In this document: piece after piece, positions 9,418 to 21,432 of the stretch
Layout of the letters: every line of letters starts with the position of its first letter
How positions within the stretch are numbered: position 1 is the stretch's first letter
From: Pseudomonas rubra
Lineage (GTDB): Bacteria; Pseudomonadota; Gammaproteobacteria; Pseudomonadales; Pseudomonadaceae
DNA length: 64,000 nt
Assembly (NCBI RefSeq): GCF_028656935.1
Contig: NZ_JAMDGZ010000017.1
Location: 1 to 64,000, forward strand
Direction of reading: 5' to 3'
Position numbers and translations under genes: made by a program
Notes under the pieces: generated by a model
What the model was told of the DNA's origin: nothing
Seen by the model: only the letters and a program-made list of their open reading frames with translations
Databases searched by the model: none

Positions 9418-10749
9418 ATGGCTAAGCAAGGTGCTCTCTCTTCGCTCGGCAAAGGCGGGATGTCTGAACTCTGGGCTCGTCTGCGTTTTCTGTTCCTGGC
9501 GATCATCGTCTATCGGATAGGCGCACACATCCCAGTTCCAGGTATCAATCCGGACCGGCTGGCGGAACTGTTTCGACAGAATGAGGGGACCATTCTTAGC
9601 TTGTTCAACATGTTTTCCGGCGGCGCGCTGGAACGGATGAGCATCTTTGCATTGGGGATCATGCCGTACATCTCGGCATCGATCATCATGCAGTTGATGA
9701 CCGCCGTCAGCCCGCAGCTGGAGCAGTTGAAGAAGGAAGGTGAAGCTGGCCGTCGCAAGATCAGCCAGTACACCCGCTACGGCACCGTTATCCTGGCGCT
9801 GGTCCAGGCCATTGGCATGTCCATTGGTCTGGCCGGTCAGGGCGTGGCGTTTTCTGCTGACTTTGGCTTCCATTTCGTTGCGGTGTCCACTTTCGTGGCC
9901 GGCGCGATGTTCATGATGTGGCTGGGCGAGCAGATCACCGAGCGCGGTGTAGGCAACGGTATCTCGATGTTGATTTTCGCAGGTATCGTCGCCGGTCTTC
10001 CGAGAGCAATCGGGCAGTCTTTCGAGTCTGCACGCACAGGCGATATCAACATTTTCGCCCTGGTCGCTATCGGTTTGCTGGCAGTAGCGATTATCGGTTT
10101 CGTGGTGTTCATTGAGCGTGGTCAGCGTCGTATCGCCGTTCACTACGCCAAGCGTCAGCAGGGCCGCAAGGTCTTCGCTGCGCAGACCAGCCACTTGCCG
10201 TTGAAAGTGAATATGGCGGGTGTAATCCCTGCCATTTTCGCGAGCAGCATCTTGCTGTTCCCGGCTTCGCTGGGTGCCTGGTTCGGTCAGTCCGAAGGTA
10301 TGGGCTGGTTGCAGGACATCTCGCAGTCGATCGCTCCTGGTCAGCCGTTGAATATTCTGCTGTTTAGTGCAGGGATTATTTTCTTCTGCTTCTTCTATAC
10401 GGCGTTGATGTTCAATCCGAAAGACGTAGCGGAAAACCTGAAGAAGTCCGGTGCCTTTATTCCGGGTATCCGTCCGGGCGAGCAGTCGGCGCGCTACATT
10501 GATGGCGTTCTGACCCGCTTGACCATGTTCGGTGCTCTTTATATGACGGCCGTGTGTCTGCTTCCCCAGTTCCTGGTGGTTGCGGCAAACGTTCCGTTCT
10601 ACCTTGGCGGGACCTCGTTGCTGATTGTGGTAGTGGTTGTGATGGACTTCATGTCCCAAGTACAATCGCACCTCGTTTCGCACCAGTACGAATCCCTGAT
10701 GAAGAAAGCCAACCTGAAAGGCTACGGTGGCAGCGGTCTGCTGCGCTGA
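9418..10749 (+). CDS. secY: Protein translocase subunit SecY
   Basis: A 443-residue membrane protein with the ten helices of SecY. The plug and lateral-gate signatures are visible ([19 protein letters not shown], about residues 62-80; [18 protein letters not shown], about 162-180). It forms the SecYEG protein-conducting channel in the inner membrane. The ribosome-binding site lies within the end of rplO. Normal length for Pseudomonas. Confidence 0.99.
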   Translation: MAKQGALSSLGKGGMSELWARLRFLFLAIIVYRIGAHIPVPGINPDRLAELFRQNEGTILSLFNMFSGGALERMSIFALGIMPYISASIIMQLMTAVSPQLEQLKKEGEAGRRKISQYTRYGTVILALVQAIGMSIGLAGQGVAFSADFGFHFVAVSTFVAGAMFMMWLGEQITERGVGNGISMLIFAGIVAGLPRAIGQSFESARTGDINIFALVAIGLLAVAIIGFVVFIERGQRRIAVHYAKRQQGRKVFAAQTSHLPLKVNMAGVIPAIFASSILLFPASLGAWFGQSEGMGWLQDISQSIAPGQPLNILLFSAGIIFFCFFYTALMFNPKDVAENLKKSGAFIPGIRPGEQSARYIDGVLTRLTMFGALYMTAVCLLPQFLVVAANVPFYLGGTSLLIVVVVVMDFMSQVQSHLVSHQYESLMKKANLKGYGGSGLLR

Positions 10750-10777
10750 TTGACCCTTAAGGTTCGAGGAGTTGGTG

Positions 10778-10894
10778 ATGAAAGTTCGTGCATCGGTGAA
10801 AAAGCTGTGCCGTAACTGCAAAATTATTCGCCGCGAAGGTGTCGTTCGAGTAATTTGCAGTGCGGAACCACGTCACAAGCAGCGCCAAGGCTGA
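10778..10894 (+). CDS. rpmJ: 50S ribosomal protein L36 (zinc-ribbon form)
   Basis: A 38-residue frame reading [20 protein letters not shown] and ending RHKQRQG. Cysteines at 11, 14 and 27 plus a histidine near 32 form the C+ zinc site. It closes the spc segment after secY. GAGG ribosome-binding site about 9 bases before the ATG. Confidence 0.97.
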
Positions 10895-10911
10895 GTGTGA
10901 TTTGCGCTACA

Positions 10912-10939
10912 AACCCAGCAGCTAGTGTGCTGCTGGGTT
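10912..10939 (+). terminator. Terminator-like hairpin after rpmJ
   Basis: A perfect 11-bp stem (10912-10922 with 10929-10939) with a six-base loop follows rpmJ by 17 bases. No long U-tract follows, so it may act as a partial terminator or RNA-end stabiliser. Confidence 0.65.
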
Positions 10940-10966
10940 GATTAATTGTTTCTACAGCGATATTAT
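10938..10966 (+). promoter_or_regulatory. Promoter of the alpha operon (rpsM onward)
   Basis: TTGATT (10938-10943) and TATTAT (10961-10966) are spaced by 17 bases. The -35 starts within the last bases of the preceding hairpin. A 59-base leader then leads to rpsM. Confidence 0.65.
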
Positions 10967-11025
10967 CTCGCGCCCTATTTCTTGGCTTCCGGGGCGTAGG
11001 TAGCTGTCAATTGGAGTCCCACTGA

Positions 11026-11382
11026 ATGGCCCGTATTGCAGGCGTTAACATTCCAGATAACAAGCATACTGTTATCTCGCTGACCTACATCTATGGTGTT
11101 GGTCGCACCACTTCACAGAAAATCTGTGCAGACACTGGGGTCAACCCAGCCGTAAAGATCAAGGATCTGAGCGACGAGCAGGTTGAATCGCTGCGTACTG
11201 AAGTTGCGAAGTACATCACCGAAGGTGATCTGCGCCGTGACGTCAACATGAAAATCAAGCGGTTGATGGACCTGGGTTGCTACCGCGGCCTGCGTCATCG
11301 TCGGGGTCTGCCAGTACGCGGTCAGCGTACCAAGACCAACGCGCGTACCCGTAAGGGCCCGCGTAAGCCGATCCGCAAGTAA
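11026..11382 (+). CDS. rpsM: 30S ribosomal protein S13
   Basis: A 118-residue S13 ([26 protein letters not shown]) with the basic C-terminal tail [18 protein letters not shown] that contacts tRNA. First gene of the alpha operon (rpsM-rpsK-rpsD-rpoA-rplQ). Confidence 0.98.
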   Translation: MARIAGVNIPDNKHTVISLTYIYGVGRTTSQKICADTGVNPAVKIKDLSDEQVESLRTEVAKYITEGDLRRDVNMKIKRLMDLGCYRGLRHRRGLPVRGQRTKTNARTRKGPRKPIRK

Positions 11383-11412
11383 TCGCACCAGCGAATCGAC
11401 AGGAATTTAGAA

Positions 11413-11802
11413 ATGGCAAAACCTGCTGCTCGTCCTCGTAAAAAAGTCAAAAAGACAGTGGTTGATGGCATCGCCCACATCCATGCCTCTTTTAACAACA
11501 CCATCGTGACCATCACCGATCGTCAAGGTAACGCCCTGTCCTGGGCTACCTCCGGCGGTTCGGGTTTCCGCGGTTCCCGCAAGTCCACCCCGTTCGCTGC
11601 TCAAGTAGCTGCCGAGCGTGCTGGTCAAGCTGCGCTGGAATATGGTCTGAAGAACCTCGACGTCAACGTCAAGGGTCCAGGTCCAGGTCGTGAGTCCGCT
11701 GTTCGTGCTCTGAACGGCTGTGGCTATAAGATCGCCAGCATCACCGACGTGACGCCAATCCCGCATAACGGGTGCCGTCCGCCGAAGAAGCGCCGCGTGT
11801 AA
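11413..11802 (+). CDS. rpsK: 30S ribosomal protein S11
   Basis: A 129-residue S11 with ANPRKK-like basic N-terminus and the conserved C-terminus [12 protein letters not shown]. It lies on the 30S platform near the mRNA exit. Confidence 0.98.
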   Translation: MAKPAARPRKKVKKTVVDGIAHIHASFNNTIVTITDRQGNALSWATSGGSGFRGSRKSTPFAAQVAAERAGQAALEYGLKNLDVNVKGPGPGRESAVRALNGCGYKIASITDVTPIPHNGCRPPKKRRV

Positions 11803-11817
11803 TCAGGAGACAGATAA

Positions 11818-12438
11818 ATGGCACGTTACATTGGTCCAAAATGCAAACTGTCTCGTCGTGAAGGCACCGATCTGTTCCTGAAGAGCGGCGTTCGCGCTCT
11901 GGAATCGAAGTGCAACATCGAAGCAGCCCCAGGTATTCACGGTCAGCGTCGTGGTCGTCAGTCCGACTACGGCACCCAGCTGCGTGAGAAACAAAAAGTT
12001 CGTCGTATCTACGGCGTGCTTGAGCGTCAATTCAGCGGTTACTACAAGCAAGCGGCCTCCAAGAAGGGCGCTACTGGTGAGAACCTGCTGCAACTGCTCG
12101 AGTGCCGTCTGGATAACGTCGTTTATCGTATGGGCTTTGGCGCTACTCGTGCCGAATCCCGTCAGCTGGTTTCGCACAAAGCGATCAGCGTAAACGGCAA
12201 GACTGTAAACGTTCCGTCCTACCAAGTTCGTCCGGGTGACGTGGTCGCGGTTCGCGAGAAGTCGCTGAACCAGCTGCGCATTGTTCAAGCCCTTGAACTG
12301 TGCGCCCAGCGTGGCCGCGTTGAGTGGGTAGATGTGGATGCTGCCAAGAAGTCGGGCGTTTTCAAGAACGTTCCTGCTCGCAGCGACCTGTCCGCCGACA
12401 TCAACGAAAGCCTGATTGTCGAGCTCTACTCCAAGTAA
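11818..12438 (+). CDS. rpsD: 30S ribosomal protein S4
   Basis: A 206-residue S4 ([21 protein letters not shown]) with the S4 RNA-binding domain around residues 96-155 ([21 protein letters not shown]). The N-terminus lacks the four-cysteine zinc site. In E. coli S4 represses the alpha operon by binding a leader pseudoknot; the 59-base leader before rpsM could hold such a structure, unproven. Confidence 0.98.
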   Translation: MARYIGPKCKLSRREGTDLFLKSGVRALESKCNIEAAPGIHGQRRGRQSDYGTQLREKQKVRRIYGVLERQFSGYYKQAASKKGATGENLLQLLECRLDNVVYRMGFGATRAESRQLVSHKAISVNGKTVNVPSYQVRPGDVVAVREKSLNQLRIVQALELCAQRGRVEWVDVDAAKKSGVFKNVPARSDLSADINESLIVELYSK

Positions 12439-12460
12439 GGGCTAGAAAATAGGTGCATCC

Positions 12461-13462
12461 ATGCAGATTTCGGTAAATGAGTTCCTGACGCCCCGCCACA
12501 TTGATGTGCAGGTCGTCAGTCCAACCCGCGCTAAAATCACGCTCGAGCCTCTCGAGCGTGGCTTTGGCCATACCCTGGGCAACGCGCTGCGCCGCATCCT
12601 GTTGTCCTCCATGCCTGGCTGTGCAGTAGTCGAGGCCGAGATTGACGGTGTACTCCACGAGTACTCGGCAATCGAAGGTGTACAGGAAGATGTCATTGAG
12701 ATCCTGTTGAACCTGAAAGGCCTGGCTATCAAACTGCACGGTCGTGACGAAGTTACGCTGACCTTGTCGAAGAAGGGTTCGGGGGTGGTTACCGCTGCCG
12801 ATATTCAGCTGGATCATGATGTCGAGATCGTTAACCCCGATCACGTAATCGCTAACCTGGCGTCGAACGGCGCCTTGAACATGAAGCTCACCGTAGCTCG
12901 TGGTCGTGGTTATGAGCCGGCCGATTCGCGTCAGAGCGATGAAGACGAAAGCCGCAGCATTGGTCGCTTGCAGCTTGACTCTTCGTTCAGCCCGGTTCGC
13001 CGTATCGCATACGTGGTGGAAAACGCCCGTGTCGAGCAGCGTACCAACCTGGACAAGCTGGTAATTGATCTGGAAACCAACGGTACCCTGGACCCTGAAG
13101 AGGCCATCCGTCGTGCCGCAACCATTCTGCAACAGCAGTTGGCTGCGTTCGTCGACCTCAAAGGTGACAGTGAACCAGTGGTTGTCGAGCAGGAAGACGA
13201 GATCGATCCGATCCTGCTTCGCCCGGTTGACGATCTGGAACTGACTGTACGTTCGGCTAACTGCCTTAAGGCGGAAAACATCTACTACATCGGCGACCTG
13301 ATTCAGCGTACCGAAGTAGAGCTGTTGAAGACTCCGAACCTGGGCAAGAAATCCTTGACTGAAATCAAGGACGTTCTGGCCTCCCGCGGTCTGTCCCTCG
13401 GCATGCGCCTCGACAACTGGCCGCCTGCAAGTCTTAAGAAGGACGACAAGGCGACTGCCTGA
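12461..13462 (+). CDS. rpoA: RNA polymerase alpha subunit
   Basis: A 333-residue alpha subunit. The N-terminal assembly domain (residues about 1-235, with [21 protein letters not shown]) dimerises; an acidic linker precedes the C-terminal domain (about 250-325, [21 protein letters not shown]), which binds UP elements and activators. Located between rpsD and rplQ as in other gammaproteobacteria. Confidence 0.99.
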   Translation: MQISVNEFLTPRHIDVQVVSPTRAKITLEPLERGFGHTLGNALRRILLSSMPGCAVVEAEIDGVLHEYSAIEGVQEDVIEILLNLKGLAIKLHGRDEVTLTLSKKGSGVVTAADIQLDHDVEIVNPDHVIANLASNGALNMKLTVARGRGYEPADSRQSDEDESRSIGRLQLDSSFSPVRRIAYVVENARVEQRTNLDKLVIDLETNGTLDPEEAIRRAATILQQQLAAFVDLKGDSEPVVVEQEDEIDPILLRPVDDLELTVRSANCLKAENIYYIGDLIQRTEVELLKTPNLGKKSLTEIKDVLASRGLSLGMRLDNWPPASLKKDDKATA

Positions 13463-13505
13463 TCGTCGTAATCACCGAACGTAGTGTTTGGTAAGGAATG
13501 AACCC

Positions 13506-13892
13506 ATGCGTCATCGTAAAAGTGGACGTCACCTGAGCCGTACCAGCTCTCACCGTAAGGCTATGTTCCAGAACATGGCGGTGTCGCTGTTCGAGCACGA
13601 GCTGATCAAAACTACTCTGCCAAAAGCCAAAGAACTGCGCCGCGTTGCCGAGCCGCTGATCACTCTGGCCAAGGTAGACAGCGTAGCTAACCGTCGTCTG
13701 GCTTTCGACCGTACTCGTTCGAAAGAAATGGTCGGTAAGCTGTTCAACGATCTGGGCAAGCGCTATGCCACCCGTCAGGGCGGCTACCTGCGTATCCTCA
13801 AGTGCGGCTTCCGCGCTGGCGATAACGCACCTATGGCGTACGTCGAGCTGGTTGATCGTCCTGTCGGTGGCTCGGTTGAAGCTGCTGAGTAA
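13506..13892 (+). CDS. rplQ: 50S ribosomal protein L17
   Basis: A 128-residue L17 ([20 protein letters not shown]). ATG 13506 is chosen; an in-frame GTG at 13488 adds six unsupported residues. Last gene of the alpha operon, followed by a strong terminator. Confidence 0.98.
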   Translation: MRHRKSGRHLSRTSSHRKAMFQNMAVSLFEHELIKTTLPKAKELRRVAEPLITLAKVDSVANRRLAFDRTRSKEMVGKLFNDLGKRYATRQGGYLRILKCGFRAGDNAPMAYVELVDRPVGGSVEAAE

Positions 13893-13913
13893 GGCGAACA
13901 GTCTGTAACAAGG

Positions 13914-13938
13914 AACCGGGCCTAGCGCCCGGTTTTTT
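13914..13938 (+). terminator. Intrinsic terminator after rplQ
   Basis: An 8-bp stem (13914-13921 with 13927-13934) flows into a run of six T residues. It ends the ribosomal cluster. Confidence 0.93.
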
Positions 13939-14065
13939 GTGTCTGGATGTATTGTAATAATCTATTGATATGAGTCATGTAATGAATTTGTTGTGGTCAT
14001 AGTTGTGGTCAATACTCCTCCCAAGCCGATTAGCCGGCCGTTCAAGACCGATAGGGAGAGAGACC

Positions 14066-15514
14066 ATGAGCCAGAACAAAATACTGACCACCGCCAGCGG
14101 AGCGCCGGTCGCTGACAACCAGAACTCGCGTTCGGCAGGCCCGCGAGGCCCGTTGTTGCTGGATGACTTCCACCTGATCGAAAAACTCGCGCACTTCAAC
14201 CGCGAGAACATCCCTGAGCGCCGTGTTCACGCTAAAGGCTCGGGTGCCTACGGCACCTTCACCGTCACCCGCGATATCACCCAGTACAGCTGTGCCAAGC
14301 TGTTCAATAGCGTTGGCAAGCAAACCGAGACCTTCCTGCGCTTCTCCACTGTGGGTGGCGAGCGTGGTTCGGCCGATACCGAGCGTGATCCGCGTGGCTT
14401 TGCCCTGAAGTTCTATACCGAGGAAGGTAACTGGGACATCGTTGGCAACAACACTCCAGTGTTCTTCATCCGTGATCCGCTGAAATTCCCGGACTTTATC
14501 CACACCCAGAAACGCCTTCCGCAAAGCAACCTGAAGAGCGCGCAGATGATGTGGGACTTCTGGTCGCATTCACCTGAAGCCTTGCACCAGGTGACCATCT
14601 TGTTTTCTGACCGGGGCATCCCGGACGGCTACCGGCATATGCACGGCTTTGGTAGTCACACCTACAGCCTGATTAGCGCCGAAGGCCAGCGTACCTGGGT
14701 CAAGTGGCACTTCAAGACCAAGCAGGGCATCAAGAACCTGGCGCCTGCCGAGGCTGCGCGCCTGGCTGGCACTGACCCGGACTACGCCCAGCGCGACCTG
14801 TTCGAGGCGATCGAACGCGGTGATTTCCCGAAATGGGCCGTATGCATCCAGGTGATGAGCGAAGAGGAGGCCGCCAGCCGCGACGAGAATCCATTCGATG
14901 TGACCAAGACTTGGTCGCAGAAGGACTATCCGCTGATCGAGATTGGCGAACTGGAACTCAACCGCAACCCGCTGAATTATTTCGCTGAAGTCGAGCAAGC
15001 GGCGTTCGGTCCGAGCAACATGGTGCCGGGTGTTGGGCTGTCGCCGGACCGCATGCTCCAGGGCCGCGTGTTCGCTTACGCAGACGCGCACCGCTACCGT
15101 GTCGGTACCAACCATCAGCAACTGCCGGTAAACGCCCCACGCAGCCTGGTGAACAGCTACCAGCGTGATGGTTCGATGGCGTTTGGCAGTAACGGCGGCG
15201 CGGCACCGAACTATGAGCCTAACAGCTACGCCAGTGCACCAAAGCAAGCCCCGCAGTACGCTGAGCCGCCATTGGCCCTGAACGGTGTCGCCGATCGTTA
15301 CGATCACCGCGAAGACACCGACTACTACAGCCACGCCGGCGCGCTGTTCCGCCTGATGAGTGAGCAGCAGAAGGCACTGCTGATCGGCAACATAGCCGGT
15401 GCCATGGCCGGGGTTTCTGTGGATGTGGTCCAGCGTCAGTTGCAGCACTTCTTCAAGGCCGATCCGGCCTATGGCGAGGGGATTGCCAAGGCTTTGGGCA
15501 TAAATCTCGCCTAA
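14066..15514 (+). CDS. katA: Catalase KatA (haem, small-subunit clade)
   Basis: A 482-residue monofunctional catalase that breaks H2O2 to water and oxygen. ATG 14066 ([15 protein letters not shown]) has a GGGAGAGAG ribosome-binding site; the longer frame from 14003 is not supported. The distal histidine lies in [15 protein letters not shown] (His55), the distal asparagine in [11 protein letters not shown] (about 128), and the proximal haem tyrosine in [14 protein letters not shown] (about 338). No signal peptide, so cytoplasmic. The AT-rich 130 bases upstream would hold any OxyR control; I could not fix a clear site. The next gene stores iron, a common antioxidant pairing. Confidence 0.97.
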   Translation: MSQNKILTTASGAPVADNQNSRSAGPRGPLLLDDFHLIEKLAHFNRENIPERRVHAKGSGAYGTFTVTRDITQYSCAKLFNSVGKQTETFLRFSTVGGERGSADTERDPRGFALKFYTEEGNWDIVGNNTPVFFIRDPLKFPDFIHTQKRLPQSNLKSAQMMWDFWSHSPEALHQVTILFSDRGIPDGYRHMHGFGSHTYSLISAEGQRTWVKWHFKTKQGIKNLAPAEAARLAGTDPDYAQRDLFEAIERGDFPKWAVCIQVMSEEEAASRDENPFDVTKTWSQKDYPLIEIGELELNRNPLNYFAEVEQAAFGPSNMVPGVGLSPDRMLQGRVFAYADAHRYRVGTNHQQLPVNAPRSLVNSYQRDGSMAFGSNGGAAPNYEPNSYASAPKQAPQYAEPPLALNGVADRYDHREDTDYYSHAGALFRLMSEQQKALLIGNIAGAMAGVSVDVVQRQLQHFFKADPAYGEGIAKALGINLA

Positions 15515-15531
15515 GTCGAAGTGATAAGAAG

Positions 15532-15556
15532 AACCGCCCTCATTTGGGCGGTTTTT
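15532..15556 (+). terminator. Intrinsic terminator after katA
   Basis: An 8-bp stem (15532-15539 with 15546-15553) is followed by T residues, separating katA from the ferritin gene. Confidence 0.9.
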
Positions 15557-15669
15557 CAATGAATATCACTACCGTTTACCCACTTTTTTGCACGTTTTTG
15601 CCCAATTCTCAGTGACCTTCCAGTCATCCTGGTTCAAACTATGACTTTCACACAGGGAGAGGCAGGGCG

Positions 15670-16134
15670 ATGCAAGGTCACCCGGACGTAATCGATTATC
15701 TCAACACGTTGCTGACGGGCGAACTGGCGGCGCGTGACCAATATTTCATTCACTCGCGGATGTACGAAGACTGGGGCTTGAGCAAGCTCTACGAGCGTAT
15801 CAACCACGAAATGGAAGAAGAGGCGCAACACGCCGATGCCCTGATGCGTCGTATCCTCATGCTCGAAGGCACCCCGCGCATGCGTCCTGAGGACCTGGAC
15901 GTGGGCACTACCGTGCCGGACATGATTGCTGCCGACCTGCGCCTTGAGTACAAGGTGCGTGCTGCGCTGTGCAAAGGCATCGAGCTGTGCGAACTGCACA
16001 AGGACTACATCAGCCGCGACATCCTGCGTGTGCAGCTGGCCGATACCGAAGAAGATCACACCTACTGGCTGGAAAAACAGCAGGGCCTGATCAAATCGAT
16101 CGGCCTGGAAAACTACCTGCAATCGCAGATGTAA
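15670..16134 (+). CDS. bfrA: Bacterioferritin-like iron storage protein lacking the haem methionine
   Basis: A 154-residue four-helix ferritin ([21 protein letters not shown]). Ferroxidase ligands are visible: Glu18, Glu51, His54 and, late in the chain, ADTEEDH. Position 52, the Met that ligates haem in true bacterioferritins such as E. coli Bfr, is Ala here (EEEAQHAD). This matches the katA-linked protein of P. aeruginosa, first called BfrA and later shown to be a haem-free ferritin (FtnA). It would store iron and limit Fenton chemistry beside catalase. Symbol follows the older name. Confidence 0.93.
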   Translation: MQGHPDVIDYLNTLLTGELAARDQYFIHSRMYEDWGLSKLYERINHEMEEEAQHADALMRRILMLEGTPRMRPEDLDVGTTVPDMIAADLRLEYKVRAALCKGIELCELHKDYISRDILRVQLADTEEDHTYWLEKQQGLIKSIGLENYLQSQM

Positions 16135-16147
16135 TTTTCTCCGAACA

Positions 16148-16176
16148 AAAAAAGCCCCGCCAATGCGGGGCTTTTT
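16148..16176. terminator. Bidirectional terminator between bfrA and uvrA
   Basis: A GC-rich 7-bp stem with a CAAT loop is flanked by A residues on the left and T residues on the right, so it can serve both converging genes. Confidence 0.9.
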
Positions 16177-16194
16177 GTTTGGGGCTCTTCTACA

Positions 16195-19029
<2,835 letters not shown>

Positions 19030-19158
19030 TGCGGCCTCGCTCGGCGGGCATAAACGGTTGAGTATACGGCTCCATGCCATTACGCGGCAAAGCGTCGCGT
19101 ATATGCCGTTAAGCGATGGGACTGGTAGAATCGCCGCCGGTTCACACGAGGTTTATCC

Positions 19159-20553
19159 ATGCACGATCCCCACAGCGAACGCATGAGTGGCAGCGAGACC
19201 CGCGCCGCAGGCGGCCTGGCCCTGGTGTTCGCCTTCCGTATGCTGGGCATGTTCATGGTCCTGCCGGTACTGGCGACCTATGGCATGGACCTGGCCGGTG
19301 CCACTCCGGCCCTGATCGGCCTGGCAATTGGTGCCTATGGCCTGACCCAGGCATTTCTGCAGATTCCGTTCGGGGTGATCTCCGACCGCATAGGCCGCCG
19401 CCCGGTGATCTACCTGGGCCTGGTGATCTTTGCCCTGGGCAGCGTACTGGCGGCCCAGGCCGACTCGATCTGGGGCGTGATCGCAGGGCGTATCCTGCAA
19501 GGCGCCGGGGCGATTTCTGCGGCGGTCATGGCCTTGCTCTCGGACCTGACCCGCGAACAGCACCGGACCAAGGCCATGGCCATGATCGGCATGAGCATCG
19601 GCTTGTCGTTTGCCGTGGCCATGGTGGTCGGTCCGCTGCTGACCCGCTCCTTCGGCCTGTCCGGGCTGTTCCTGGCCACCGCGGCCATGGCCGTGGTCGG
19701 TATCGCCATCATTGCCCTTGTGGTGCCGGCCTCTCACGGCGCTCTGCAGCACCGCGAATCGGGCGTCGCCAAGCAGGCGCTGATGCCGACTCTGCGCCAT
19801 CCCGACCTGTTGCGCCTGGACGTGGGCATCTTCGTCTTGCATGCCATTTTAATGGCCAGCTTCATCGCCTTGCCGCTGGCGTTCGTCGAGCGTGGCGGGT
19901 TGCCGAAGGAAGAGCACTGGTGGGTGTACCTGACCGCCTTGCTGATTTCATTCTTTGCAATGATCCCGTTCATCATCTACGGCGAAAAAAAGCGCAAGAT
20001 GAAACGTGTCCTGCTGGGCGCGGTCAGTGTGTTGATGCTGACCGAGCTATTCTTCTGGCTGTCAGCAGACAACTTGCACGAACTGGTGATCGGCACCGTG
20101 ATATTCTTCACCGCCTTCAACCTGCTGGAGGCATCCTTGCCTTCACTGGTCAGCAAGGTGTCGCCCGCTGGCGGAAAGGGCACGGCCATGGGGGTGTACT
20201 CCACCAGCCAGTTCCTTGGTGCCGCGCTGGGAGGAATTCTCGGTGGCTGGTTGTTCCAGCACGGTGGCCTGAGCACGGTGTTCCTTGGCTGCGCAGCGTT
20301 GTGTGCTCTGTGGTGGGTCGTGGCGCTGAGCATGCGTGAACCGCCGTACGTGACCAGTCTGCGCATGCCGTTATCGGCCGAGGCGGTACGCGAAGCGGGG
20401 CTGACCGAGCGGCTGATGGCCGTCCCGGGTGTAACCGACGCAGTGGTGGTGGCCGATGAAGCCGCCATCTATATCAAACTTGATACACAAATTTTGGATC
20501 GCACGACCCTGGAGCGCCTGGTAAACCCGGCCTCCGAAGCGTGCGAAGCCTAG
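19159..20553 (+). CDS. YajR-like MFS transporter with C-terminal ferredoxin-like domain
   Basis: A 464-residue major facilitator protein with 12 predicted helices (about residues 15-395) and the loop 2-3 motif [13 protein letters not shown]. After the last helix about 60 residues remain ([20 protein letters not shown]...). Their pattern resembles the heavy-metal-associated fold without its CxxC, like the YAM domain of E. coli YajR. Substrate unknown. It sits between uvrA (divergent) and ssb (9 bases downstream), the same order as in P. aeruginosa. Confidence 0.85.
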   Translation: MHDPHSERMSGSETRAAGGLALVFAFRMLGMFMVLPVLATYGMDLAGATPALIGLAIGAYGLTQAFLQIPFGVISDRIGRRPVIYLGLVIFALGSVLAAQADSIWGVIAGRILQGAGAISAAVMALLSDLTREQHRTKAMAMIGMSIGLSFAVAMVVGPLLTRSFGLSGLFLATAAMAVVGIAIIALVVPASHGALQHRESGVAKQALMPTLRHPDLLRLDVGIFVLHAILMASFIALPLAFVERGGLPKEEHWWVYLTALLISFFAMIPFIIYGEKKRKMKRVLLGAVSVLMLTELFFWLSADNLHELVIGTVIFFTAFNLLEASLPSLVSKVSPAGGKGTAMGVYSTSQFLGAALGGILGGWLFQHGGLSTVFLGCAALCALWWVVALSMREPPYVTSLRMPLSAEAVREAGLTERLMAVPGVTDAVVVADEAAIYIKLDTQILDRTTLERLVNPASEACEA

Positions 20554-20562
20554 GAGAACGTT

Positions 20563-21078
20563 ATGGCCCGTGGGGTTAACAAAGTCATTCTGGTCGGTAC
20601 TTGCGGTCAAGATCCCGAAGTCCGCTACCTGCCCAACGGTAACGCCGTGACCAACCTGAGCCTGGCCACCAGCGAGCAGTGGACCGACAAGCAGACCGGC
20701 CAGAAGGTTGAAAAAACCGAATGGCACCGCGTGTCGATGTTCGGCAAGGTTGCGGAAATTGCCGGTGAGTACCTGCGCAAAGGCTCGCAGGTCTACATCG
20801 AAGGCAAACTGCAGACCCGTGAGTGGGAAAAAGACGGCATCAAGCGTTACACCACTGAAATCGTCGTCGACATGCAGGGCACCATGCAACTGCTCGGCGG
20901 CCGTCCGCAGAACCAGGACGGCTCGCAGCAGCAAGGTGGCAACAACTACAACCAGGCGCCGCGTCAGCAGGCTCCGCGTCCACAGCAGTCGGCGCCGCAA
21001 CAGCGTCCTGCGCCACAGCAGGCCGCACCGCAGCCGGCTCCGGACTTCGACAGCTTCGATGACGATATTCCGTTCTGA
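20563..21078 (+). CDS. ssb: Single-stranded DNA-binding protein
   Basis: A 171-residue SSB. The OB fold (residues about 1-110, [21 protein letters not shown]) is followed by a Q/P/A-rich linker and the acidic tip DDDIPF that recruits repair and replication partners. AGGAG ribosome-binding site. Possibly transcribed with the MFS gene as well as from its own promoter. Confidence 0.98.
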   Translation: MARGVNKVILVGTCGQDPEVRYLPNGNAVTNLSLATSEQWTDKQTGQKVEKTEWHRVSMFGKVAEIAGEYLRKGSQVYIEGKLQTREWEKDGIKRYTTEIVVDMQGTMQLLGGRPQNQDGSQQQGGNNYNQAPRQQAPRPQQSAPQQRPAPQQAAPQPAPDFDSFDDDIPF

Positions 21079-21108
21079 TTCGCTGCTGTCTCACAGCTGT
21101 AAACCTGA

Positions 21109-21142
21109 AAAGCGAAGCCATTGATTTGGCTTCGCTTTTTTA
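21109..21142 (+). terminator. Intrinsic terminator after ssb
   Basis: A perfect 12-bp stem (21109-21120 with 21127-21138, loop TTGATT) is followed by T residues. Confidence 0.93.
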
Positions 21143-21432
21143 TTGAGCGCCAAATCTCGCCCTTCCTTCCCTACTGCTGGTCTCGCTGGCACCTTTGGTC
21201 GGATCGCACCTTATTGCCCGACGTTTAGCCCTGCTATTTCGGCTTTTTTTCCCCTGGCGACTACATTTACCAAGCGGTTGCATACCGCTGCAGCGCCCCC
21301 TCCTGTCGAGTCCCGGGCAGCCATGAAGCTGTGATAAGCGCTGGGCGTTGCAAAAACGCAGTCTGGAATAGCGACTCTGCGCGTTGCCCGAAGGCGATGT
21401 GCATGAGTTACGTCACTTTAAAGGACTAAGAA
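21143..21432. other. Non-coding stretch before the decarboxylase-like gene
   Basis: About 290 bases without a convincing gene. A 63-codon frame (21143-21334) has no recognisable features and no clear ribosome-binding site. The last 100 bases hold imperfect inverted repeats (around 21345-21395) and an AAGGA ribosome-binding site at 21421 for the next gene. A promoter should lie here, but I could not place one with confidence. Confidence 0.5.

Noticed and set aside
8713..10821. A 702-codon open frame on the - strand opposite rplO-secY
   Set aside because: It is antisense to well-conserved ribosomal and secY genes, is low in hydrophobic residues and rich in H, Q and R, and shows no domain.
13939..14065. 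OxyR binding site upstream of katA
   Set aside because: AT-rich half-site-like words are present, but the four-part ATAG/CTAT spacing could not be matched.
21143..21334. A 63-codon frame after the ssb terminator
   Set aside because: No ribosome-binding site, no recognisable sequence and biased composition.
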